Shown: positions 56,284-64,000 of the stretch, piece after piece
Layout of the letters: every line of letters begins with the position of its first letter
Numbering within the stretch: the first letter of the stretch is position 1
Assembly (NCBI GenBank): GCA_015179125.1
Contig: WHVA01000137.1
Coordinates: 1-64,000 of the forward strand
Source: Gautieria morchelliformis
Lineage: Eukaryota; Basidiomycota; Agaricomycetes; Gomphales; Gomphaceae
Direction: 5' to 3'
DNA length: 64,000 nt
Position numbers and translations under genes: made by a program
Notes under the pieces: model-generated
Database searches by the model: none
Told to the model about the DNA's origin: nothing
What the model saw: only the letters and a program-made list of their open reading frames with translations

Positions 56284-56470
56284 GTTGGAAGGAGAAATAT
56301 GGGACGGGATTTCCGGGGTTGGGAGCTCGACGTAAGAAGAGGGGCTGTCGTACGCTGTATGTGCGGAAGAGGTTGCGATCTCCGAGTCGCTGTCTCCGAT
56401 TCCGAACGCACCTATGGCGAATGCAACGCGCAGTACGACCGCCGGTCCTCTAGGGGAGAGACTTTTCTGC

Positions 56471-56950
56471 TGTAAGGGCAACCCTGGCTAGTCGTGGAGA
56501 TCACACTACCACACAACTGACAAGGGGAAATCCAAAGTATGTATAAATGAACAGAGCATACAAGAGAGGGGGTTCTCACCTGACAAGGGGAAATCCAAAG
56601 AGAAAAGTCTAAGGACCCCCAATGTCAGCGAGCCCGTATTATACTACGCTGCGCAGCCAGGGACAACACTTGGCACCCGCCATCAGCCCTGCATCCCCCT
56701 GACCCTTGATCGACCCTGGATGCCACCTATTATGCGAGTCGCTTGAATTCCGACACTGTTCCGGGGCGGAAGTCGGAAATTGGAGTGGAACTGGCAAGGC
56801 GAACGGAACTGGTGGAAGTTCCCCCGGAAGCGGAATCGTTCCCGAAAGCGGATGCGGAGATGGAATCGGAACCGGAAGCGGAGTCGGAAATGGAGTCGGA
56901 ACTGGGTGTGGTGTCGGAACTGGAAATGGAAAACAGGGTGTCCCCTGACA
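56471..56950 (-). repeat. Gypsy-1 5' LTR
   Basis: This is the upstream LTR in the element's orientation, differing from its partner by one base. It carries the promoter for the element and ends at the gag leader (AGCAGAAAAGTC). Confidence 0.93.
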
Positions 56951-56955
56951 GTTTC

Positions 56956-57857
56956 TCAATTTCTTCTCATTTTGTTCTTGTATTATGCATCCATTTCTTT
57001 GGTTATTTTCGAAATTTTCCACTCACTCCCTGTCTCTCTATTTCATTTTGTTATTCCTACTTTCACAAGCGGCTGCACCCAGCGGAGTCTGAAATGACTT
57101 CGACGCGCGAGCTCTTGGGCGCTAAAGGGCCGGGTAGTAGTACATGCGCAGTGAAACAATTTCCCCCTCTCTCAGTGACAACTAAATTCACTGAGAGAGG
57201 CAAGTAAATTAGTCTAGCATTCTTTCGATTTATTGACCTAGAAATCCTCTGTAGTGAATTAATTTCTAGGTAGTGTATAATATATTTATATAGTGACAAC
57301 TAAATTCACTGAGAGAGTGAATTAATTTCTAGTCTATTCTTTTGAGCAAGAAGTCCATTCCTACTGCCTATAATTCCTGTCCTCTACAATAGCTTCTCAG
57401 AAGTGTCTCCGGGGCCCATAACCCTGTAGAGGACAGGAATTATAGGCAGTAGGAATGGACTTCTTGTTCAAAAGAATAGACTAGAAATTAATTCACTCTC
57501 TCAGTGAATTTAGTTGTCACTGTAAATATATTATACACTACCTAGAAATTAATTCACTACAGAGGATTTCTAGGTCAATAAATCGAAAGAATGCTAGACT
57601 AATTTACTTGCCTCTCTCAGTGAATTTAGTTGTCACTGAGAGAGGGGGAAACTGTTTCACTGCACATGTACTACTACCCGGCCCTTTAGCGCCCAAGAGC
57701 TCGCGCGTCGAAGTCATTTCAGACTCCGCTGGGTGCAGCCGCTTGTGAAAGTAGGAATAACAAAATGAAATAGAGAGACAGGGAGTGAGTGGAAAATTTC
57801 GAAAATAACCAGAGAAATGGATGCATAATACAAGAACAAAATGAGAAGAAATTGAGA
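56956..57857. repeat. Large inverted repeat, ~433-bp arms, 36-bp spacer
   Basis: The right part of the solo LTR (56956-57388, plus orientation) and the Copia-1 5' LTR (57425-57857, minus orientation) are near-identical reverse complements with 36 bp between them. The arrangement arose because an LTR of the same family inserted in opposite orientation just inside Copia-1. Confidence 0.9.
57389..57424 (-). other. Copia-1 primer-binding site and start codon
   Basis: Directly after the 5' LTR, on the minus strand, comes GGGTTATGGGCCCCGG. GGGTTATGGGCCC is complementary to the anticodon arm of eukaryotic initiator methionine tRNA (GGGCCCATAACCC), the half-tRNA primer known for Ty1/copia elements such as Drosophila copia. 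The ATG within it (57419-57417) opens the gag-pol frame that continues in phase at 51240 beyond the insertions. Confidence 0.75.
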
Positions 57858-57921
57858 AAGCACACAACAAATTGGATATATTATGCTTGATTTTGGTGCA
57901 GGAGCATAAATGCACCCAACA
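57425..57921 (-). mobile_element. Copia-1 5' LTR, 497 bp
   Basis: The reverse complement starts TGTTGGGTGCATTTATG and ends CTCTACA, and the primer-binding site follows at once, so this is the 5' LTR of Copia-1. It matches two solo LTRs in the window. The LTR holds two hairpins made of TCACTGAGAGAG and its complement. The outer flank (GTTGG) has no partner because the left end of Copia-1 is lost. Confidence 0.9.
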
Positions 57922-58085
57922 GTTGGCTTAGAAGCCATTAGGCGCTGTTGGCATCTATTAGGTCCCGTGGCGCACGGGCCCGCTTTCCGCTTTCCCATTG
58001 CTTTCACCGTTAGGTGAGAGCGTCTCTCCCTATGACTGTAGGGTGAGTTCGAGGACGAGTCGTCCCGCGACTCGTCCTCCTGGCT

Positions 58086-61000
58086 TCAATGAGCCAGGTT
58101 CAGCGTCGGCGCTTGGGTGATCCTGCTCACCTGTGGCCCTTTGTCCTCGTTCTTCGATTCGTCGTCGTCGAATGAGACCTTGCCCGTGGGGATCACTTCA
58201 TTCCCCTTGTGGATCGTCCCTGGGCTCGAGAAGTCCAGGGTTATGCCGAATCTCCTTAGGAATGGTGTCCCTAAGATCGCGTTGTAATATTCAACGTTTG
58301 CTACGTCGAAGTATTCGTCGTATGTCCCGCGACCAAACTTGATGGTCGTGTTCGTTCCATAGTTGATCGTGGAACGGCTGCCTATGCAGGCTAGCTGCAG
58401 CGCGATTGGTTGCTCCAGGGAGAATGTCTTCATCCCTGTAGCTCGCGTGAATTCCGGGGACAGCAGTACCCCTTCGCTGCCGCTATCTAGCAGGCAGTGG
58501 GCTTTTATGCCGTTTATTTCCCAGTACCCCGATAGGGTACAGTTCTCACTACGCGGACGCGTTGGCCGCGTTCTGTGTTTGCTTCGGTGGTGATACACCG
58601 GCTCGGCCGCCTTGTCTGGCGTAACCGATGTGCATGCCGCCATGACTTTCGTGGCGGTTTCGTCTTCCAGCGCGAATCTGATCGCGCTGGACCTGTAGGT
58701 GGTGTCCTCCACCTCCTCGTCCCATTCATAGTATTGGGACGGCTCAGGGTCCCATTCTTCAGTGGGCGTGTCTCCGTTATCCGGAGTGTCGTTGGGTTGG
58801 GGATCGCCCTTCCCCTCTTCATCAATCTGTTGACGAGAGTTTTGATCGGGATCCGTCTCCGGATCCTCGGCTTCACCGTTGTGCCTCACGGCCGCTGTCC
58901 TTATACCGGACCTAAGTCGGGGGCATTCTGCCTTCGTGTGGCCAGGTTGGCCACATTCAAAGCATGTGGTGTTGCTTTGGCTGCCGCTGGGCCTGTCATT
59001 GGGCCGGCCCGACGTTTTCGTCGGTGGGGCAGGTCGCGGGGACGATCCTGATGCTTGAGGCTGTTTAGCTTCAGGCGGGCGTCCAGCTTGTGCTGGGCGT
59101 GAGGGCGGTAGCCGTTGACCTGTTCCGCTTTTTGTGAACAGGCTGGGCCTGGTCAGGCCCGTTTGTGTCAATGGCTTGTTCCCTGTGAGCCGGGCAGCGC
59201 TTGCCGTTGCTGCTGCACTTTCTGCGCGGCGCATCCCCATGTTGTATCGGGATGCCTCCTCAATCATTCGGGCCGTCTCGAAGAGTTGCTCTATTGAGCT
59301 GCTCTCGGCATTATAGCCCTTTTTGAGGACTTCGTTGCGCAGCATTTCGCATAGCACCGATACTAACCGTCTCCGGAACGTGTATTCGTCTGGCGGCTGT
59401 ATCATATGTGCCGCGTATTTCGTGAGCTCGTTCAGCATCTCCTGAACGGTTTTCATGCCTTGCATGACCGCGTTGAATTTATTCGATGCGTGATGGTATG
59501 TCAGTGTGTGCAGGAACCTCTTTTGAAGGCCTTGCATCACTGATTCCAGCGTCCAGCTGCGGACCTGGCGATCGAAGTGTTCAACGTTTCAAAGGAACCA
59601 CTCCTGGGCTTCGCCAGTGAGGCGAGTGCCCACATAGCCGACCTGCATGTCAATGCTGGTTGGCCCTAGGAGGCAATTCATTTTCAGCCATTGTAGGATG
59701 GCTGCCACGAAGACTTCAAACTCTTCAAGGTCAGATCCCCCTGCATATGGCTCGAGGTGGGCCAATTTTACGCCGGCCTTCGCTAGCACAGACTTCTCTG
59801 GGTCTGTGTCCGCGGTGTCTGCCAACGCCAGGCGGATCATCCGTGTGATCCCATCGTACGGCACCATTGGTACGATGTCAGCCTGGTCAGGGATTCCCTG
59901 GCCTTCCGTTGGGGCCATGGATCGCTCGCGCGGCTGTGATGCCGCGCGGGGCAGGCTGTTATATGCCCTGATGGGCCCTGGGCCTGGGTCGGGCTCGGGA
60001 TCGGGAGCATTTTGTGCTCTCGGTTCCGGGGGTGTTTTGTGCCTGGTGTCCCCGGTCAGTCCCGCGTTGCGGATCCGTAGCCTGCTGTTGTAGGCTGCGC
60101 GCGCTTGCCGTGCATCTTGTACGGCTTGCGTGAGCTGCTCATCGGGTAGCTGAGCGGTGTGGCTGTGGGCCACCGTTTCTTCAGCGTTCTTCGCTAGTAG
60201 CTCGAGTGCCCGTGTGTGGCGGCGCGCGGCTGCGGCTTCTTTACGCTGCCAGTGTGCGACTTCGAGCTCTAAGCTCTCGGTCATCGTTTCAGAGTCAGGC
60301 TCTGAGGCGACCTGATCCCTAACGATCTGTTGGATCGTTTTACGGCTGTCTGTTGGGGCAGCTGGTTGTTCCTGAGGCTCATTCCTGAACCTTACGTCCT
60401 GTTCGACCGGGACGGTTGGCGGCGGCATTCGCTGCTTGTCCCACTCCTTTCACCACAGGTCCTCCACGTTGCGACTGCGTTCGTTGGCTGCAGACTGTCG
60501 CGAGCTCGGGCGAGTTGCGTCGCGTTCCCCGCGTGGGCGGAGGGCTTTCTGGACGTCCTCCAGCATGGCTGCGTCTTGCAGCCTGACCTCCTCCGCCTGG
60601 TGGATTTCCTTGCCGATTGCCATTAGGGCGGTGGCGGCGTTGTCAAGCTGCGATGCCAGCTGATCATGCTTGTGGCGCGTCAGTGTACTTCGGTGCAGCG
60701 CAGCCTGCACCTGTTTGTTCAGGGCTTCTGCCGTCTCGTGGTCGATGGCATGAGCCCTCGAGCTCTTGCGACTAGAGCTTGAGTATTCCAAGTCCTGACC
60801 ATTGTCTGGGGCTCGTCTCTTTTGCCATCGTCCTCCTTCAGGGACGATCGTCGTCGCTCTACTTCGTGAGCATCGGTTTGAGTCGTGGCTTTGTGCCCGT
60901 CCCGACGTTGTTGCTCTACCGTCTGACGACGGCGAGACTTCTCTGCCCTTTCCTTTGTCTTTGGGCAGAGAGAGATGGGGGGGCGGTGCCGGCTCGTTGC

Positions 61001-61223
61001 CCGGCGTCGTCTCTTCTTCGGCCACGCTCGACGAGATGTGGTCGGGATTTTCCTCGTCCTCTACTGAGGGGACGAGGGCGGTGAGATCTACGATCTCTCC
61101 GTCTTCTATCGTCCTGGTCTCTTGGTCCAGGATAGCGTCAGCCGTCATGTCGCTGGGCTGCGCCTGGGGCGTGGACCTCGAGCTCGTCGCTCGTGTCCGT
61201 CTTCGACTGCGTGGGATCATCAT
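58086..61223 (-). pseudogene. Gypsy-2 gag-protease with in-frame stops
   Basis: One frame on the minus strand is broken by two TGA codons (60450-60452 and 59589-59591). Before the first is a Ser/Arg-rich region with a coiled coil (TAEALNKQVQAALHR). The second part has the gag core (LEPYAGGSDLEEFEVFVAAIL, VGYVGTRLTGEAQEWF) and the third its continuation (FLHTLTYHHASNKF), a zinc knuckle (CFECGQPGHTKAECP) and an aspartic protease (AHCLLDSGSEGVLLS...NAILGTPFLRRFGI). This resembles the large gags of mushroom gypsy elements. Both stops are explainable by C-to-T or G-to-A change. The 3' end is lost. Confidence 0.8.
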
Positions 61224-61361
61224 GCTCGCAGCCGACAGTAGAAGGTCTACTGGAGGGTCTCAATGATTGTTAGTCGTCGACGTAGTGATCTTTTTCAAGA
61301 TTGCTTCGAATCCACTATCGGTTGGTCGCGTGGCGATCAACCGCAGGATAGTTCAAAAAGG

Positions 61362-61574
61362 TGTAAAGATATCTATCTTAAGCCTCAGGTCACAAGAGCA
61401 CGACAGAACTTGACCAATGTGTGGTATTCTGATGCTACGTAGTGACAGTGTAAGGGTAAGATGCGATGGGGACCACTAGCCGGTTCCCACACATAAACTA
61501 TACAGTGGGTCCCTAAGGGGCCCACTGGGATTATGTAATAACTAATGTACATGTAGATACACGGGTTATTTACA
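61362..61574 (-). repeat. Gypsy-2 5' LTR (putative)
   Basis: On the minus strand the interval starts TGTAAATAACCCGTG where Copia-2 coding is broken, and ends ATATCTTTACA before the gag leader, giving TG...CA ends and 213 bp. The 3' LTR is missing, so the call rests on one copy. Confidence 0.5.
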
Positions 61575-61969
61575 CATTGCCCGTGAGTGCTCGAGTAAGG
61601 TCCGGTTGAGTCGTTCGGCAATTCCATTCTGGGCTGGGGAGTATGGAGCTGTGGTCTCCATGATAATGCCATATTTTGCACAAAATTCCTTGAAATTTTT
61701 ATTGACATATTCCCCTCCATTATCTGAGTGAAACCTCTTCAGTTTCTGACCTGTTTGGGTCTCGAGGAATGCTTTGTACGTCTCAAAGTGCTTGAGCGCT
61801 TCATCTTTGGCGCTCCCAAAATAGATTACAGTGTACCTCGATTTGATGTCCGTGAAAGAATAAAAGTATTTTTCATGCGACGGTCCCTCGGTCTGGGCAG
61901 GCCCCATACATTGGATACTGTTAGGTCACCGACCTGTTCTACAGTGTCCTCGGCTCTTTTGGGGAACGG
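61575..61969 (-). pseudogene. Copia-2 integrase fragment
   Basis: The fragment encodes a copia integrase core: YFYSFTDIKSRYTVIYF, RFHSDNGGEYVNKNFKEF and NGIAERLNRTLLEHSRAM, with the second Asp and the Glu of the DD35E triad visible. It is cut at 61574 by Gypsy-2 and at 61970 by a solo LTR. The frame continues in phase across that LTR. Confidence 0.85.
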
Positions 61970-62652
61970 TGTTACAACCGTTCATTTCCGACTTCCGACC
62001 CTCAGTTCCGCCACACCTTCCGCCCCTCCGATATTTCCGCAACACATTCCGCCCCTCCGTTATTTCCGACATTCCGCCCCTTGTACATTTCCCTTGTTCT
62101 TTCAACTCTATTACTCGGACCCACCGGACCCACCTCACCGTTCATCAAGACCACATATCCGGTCACCCTTGTAGTTCGTTGTCAGATATGTTTTCCCGAC
62201 CCCTTGTTTTTTGCCATTGTTCTACCTTACCCTGAACCCCCCTTGTAGTCCCATTGTTCCCAATAGTTAGTTCCCACACATTGTCTTCTCGACTTCCGCT
62301 TCCTCCGGAATTTGCTTAGTACCATCTCATTACCTGTTGTCTCAGCTCTTTGTATAAAAGCCTGTCATGTATGTCTCTTATTCTGCAATCAGATAATCGC
62401 CTTCGATACTTGATTTCCTTCACTCCATCTCCTGTTCTTAGCACAGCGAGTCTAGCAAGATCTCAGTCTCTCCGCCTTCCGCCTTCCGCCTCAGTTCCGA
62501 CTCAAGTTCCAACCAAACCTTTGGTTCAGTACTTTCCGCCTCCCGACTCAATTCTGAAATACCTAGGACGATAGTTCATTGGGGGCGCAACCTATAAGTT
62601 GAAGCCGCTGTCCTTTCCAGTTCCGACTTAGTGGAAATCTCGATACGTAACA
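61970..62652. mobile_element. Solo LTR (family S), 683 bp
   Basis: The ends are TGTTACAACC and GATACGTAACA, with the 5-bp duplication AACGG (61965-61969 and 62653-62657). It is homologous to the solo LTR at 41479-42097 but about 64 bp longer, with extra CTTCCGCC-type words. It interrupts the Copia-2 integrase. Confidence 0.9.
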
Positions 62653-62873
62653 AACGGCTCCACATGCCGTTTGCCTTGTATCCATGCCTTGCACTGACTC
62701 GGCTCTTTTGACCCATCAATCTCGAGTCCAGTAACTAGGTCATTAGATTTCAACATTTTAATAGAGTTTATGTTGACGTGCCCGAGTATCCTGTGCCATT
62801 TGTCCCATGACCGTCCCTTTGCCGCTGCGGCAAAGTCTCGTGCCTCGACTGATCGGGTGACCCATGCCTTCAT
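62653..62873 (-). pseudogene. Copia-2 GAG-pre-integrase fragment
   Basis: The segment encodes KGRSWDKWHRILGHVNINSI and KAWIQGKRHVEPF, the zinc-binding domain that precedes the integrase core. It lies between two solo LTRs and joins both neighbouring Copia-2 fragments in frame once each LTR and one target copy are ignored. Confidence 0.85.
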
Positions 62874-63370
62874 TGTTGGGTGCATTTATGCTCCTGCACC
62901 AAAATCAAGCATAATATATCCAATTTGTTGTGTGCTTTCTCAATTTCTTCTCATTTTGTTCTTGTATTATGCATCCATTTCTCTGGTTATTTTCGAAATT
63001 TTCCACTCACTCCCTGTCTCTCTATTTCATTTTGTTATTCCTACTTTCACAAGCGGCTGCACCCAGCGGAGTCTGAAATGACTTCGACGCGCGAGCTCTT
63101 GGGCGCTAAAGGGCCGGGTAGTAGTACATGCGCAGTGAAACAGTTTCCCCCTCTCTCAGTGACAACTAAATTCACTGAGAGAGGCAAGTAAATTAGTCTA
63201 GCATTCTTTCGATTTATTGACCTAGAAATCCTCTGTAGTGAATTAATTTCTAGGTAGTGTATAATATATTTACAGTGACAACTAAATTCACTGAGAGAGT
63301 GAATTAATTTCTAGTCTATTCTTTTGAACAAGAAGTCCATTCCTACTGCCTATAATTCCTGTCCTCTACA
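62874..63370 (+). mobile_element. Solo LTR of the Copia-1 family, 497 bp
   Basis: It starts TGTTGGGTGC and ends CTCTACA, with the target duplication TTCAT on both sides (62869-62873 and 63371-63375). It is nearly identical to the Copia-1 5' LTR and interrupts Copia-2 between protease and GAG-pre-integrase. Confidence 0.92.
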
Positions 63371-64000
63371 TTCATACAGAATAGCCTTCCGCGCTTCTGT
63401 CCCTGTGCAAAAATAACTCCGGCGCATGTTTTGAATTCGACGCCGGTGCCTGTAAATGTGGCCGTGTTGCCCTTATCAGTTAGACGCCCTACACTGATAA
63501 GGTTGTTCGGCACATCCGGTGCATGCTTGACGTCACGTAGTTCGATCGTGTTCATCTTGGTGCTGACCTTGAATTCCATGTATATAGTGCCTCGGCCTTG
63601 TGTATGTAGTACCGCATCAGGTGAAATTCCTTCAATCTCTGATGGGTCCTCGGCATAGCTAGCGAAATCATTTCGGCTTCGAGCTATGTGTGTTGTTGCC
63701 GCTGAATCGGCTAACCAGTCGGATGCAGATATAGCACTGTATGCTACCTCCTTAGATACAAATGCGAAGTCCTTTTCTTCTGCTTGTTTAACTGTCTCTT
63801 TGTTCCCTGGTTTGAACCACTTTGGTGCTTGGCCTTCCTTGCCGCCACCTTTCGCCCAGCAGTCCTTCACGTAATGACCCTTCTTGCCACAATTTCGGCA
63901 CTTTCCCTTTGTTGCTCCTGAGTCATCTTTCCTGGGCCTGTGACGTTGTTGCGCCTTAAGCGCCGTCTGTCGTGCCAATCCAGCTTTCCATGCTCGATCC
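63371..64000 (-). pseudogene. Copia-2 gag zinc knuckle and protease (runs off window)
   Basis: The frame encodes a CCHC knuckle (CRNCGKKGHYVKDCWAKGG) and an aspartic protease region (DWLADSAATTHIARSRNDF, in which DSA replaces the more usual DSG/DTG, as in many copia elements), then VKHAPDVPNNLISVGRLTDKG. It continues past the window end toward the rest of gag and the 5' LTR. It is interrupted at 63370 by a solo LTR. Confidence 0.85.

Larger units (their letters stand above)
51307..56950 (-). mobile_element. Gypsy-1, full-length Ty3/gypsy retrotransposon, 5,644 bp
   Basis: Two 480-bp LTRs (51307-51786 and 56471-56950) begin TGTAAGGGCA and end CCCCTGACA. I find a single base difference, at GATGCCGCC versus GATGCCACC. 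The target duplication is GTTTC (51302-51306 and 56951-56955). Between the LTRs are a gag frame and a pol frame on the minus strand. This is the most recent insertion in the nest, as it lies inside a solo LTR that itself lies inside Copia-1. The pol integrase lacks its catalytic core, so the copy cannot integrate by itself. Confidence 0.95.
51241..57388 (+). mobile_element. Solo LTR of the Copia-1 family, interrupted by Gypsy-1
   Basis: The LTR begins TGTTGGGTGCATTGATG at 51241, breaks at 51306, resumes after Gypsy-1 at 56956, and ends CTGTCCTCTACA at 57388 (about 499 bp in total). The 5-bp flanks ATAGC (51236-51240 and 57389-57393) match. It lies in the opposite orientation to Copia-1 and interrupts its coding region just after the start. 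It is nearly identical to 62874-63370 and to the reverse complement of 57425-57921. Confidence 0.88.
57922..61574 (-). mobile_element. Gypsy-2, decayed and truncated gypsy element
   Basis: The remnant has a putative 5' LTR (61362-61574), gag and protease coding, and then breaks off at 57922 against Copia-1 before any reverse transcriptase. It sits inside the Copia-2 integrase, which ends at its boundary. Confidence 0.7.

Noticed and set aside
45254-57419. A single chimeric copia element spanning Copia-1 and the Copia-2 RT region
   Set aside because: The outer flanks do not share a target duplication and the LTRs at the two ends are unrelated, so two elements joined by deletion is the simpler reading; kept as a question in the findings.

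Overview
The window comes from a filamentous basidiomycete, most likely an Agaricomycete. The signs are dense nuclear genes with many short GT-AG introns (about 45-115 nt), F-box proteins of the type common in mushroom genomes, and a large block of Ty1/copia and Ty3/gypsy retrotransposons. Nothing bacterial or viral is present. Exon structures were rebuilt by hand from splice sites and reading-frame continuity; most close exactly in frame, and the exceptions are stated.

1-6.1 kb holds a tandem duplication of an F-box gene with its 5' flank. Copy 1 (1147-2418) is intact but has a 919-bp hAT-like non-autonomous transposon (172-1090) just upstream. Copy 2 (4556-6083) is a pseudogene with a 213-bp internal duplication, stops and a frame change. 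Copy 2 keeps the transposon's empty site.

6.8-39 kb is gene-rich. In order: an unrecognised nuclear-type protein (-), ribosomal protein S5/uS7 (-), an F-box protein (+), the ribosome-biogenesis factor UTP25 (+), an Izh3-like PAQR membrane protein (-), the mRNA-export adaptor YRA1/ALYREF (-) with a 772-nt intron, RNA polymerase III subunit RPC31/RPC7 (+), TAF12 (-), peptidyl-tRNA hydrolase (+), a secreted GH92 alpha-mannosidase (+), a mitochondrial LETM1-domain protein (+), ESCRT-II subunit SNF8 (-), the U2 snRNP subunit RSE1/SF3B3 (-), and a secreted S10 serine carboxypeptidase (-). Most are housekeeping genes for RNA and protein production. YRA1/RPC31 and TAF12/PTH1 are head-to-head pairs sharing promoters of about 200 bp.

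39-45 kb is gene-free and repeat-rich: two Helitron-like 3' termini, arrays of an 18-bp repeat cut by a solo LTR, a satellite of five units of about 305 bp, and a short duplicated motif.

45-64 kb is a nest of retrotransposons. An old copia element (Copia-2, minus strand) is split between 45.1-47.05 kb and 61.6-64 kb. Lying in it are a decayed gypsy gag region (Gypsy-2), a copia element with its 5' LTR and primer site (Copia-1), a solo LTR inside Copia-1's coding region, and a nearly fresh gypsy element (Gypsy-1) inside that solo LTR. Two further solo LTRs sit in the right part of Copia-2. Four solo LTRs and Gypsy-1 each have matching 5-bp target duplications, so much of the insertion order can be read directly. 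Gypsy-1 has LTRs one base apart in 480, yet its integrase lacks the catalytic core.
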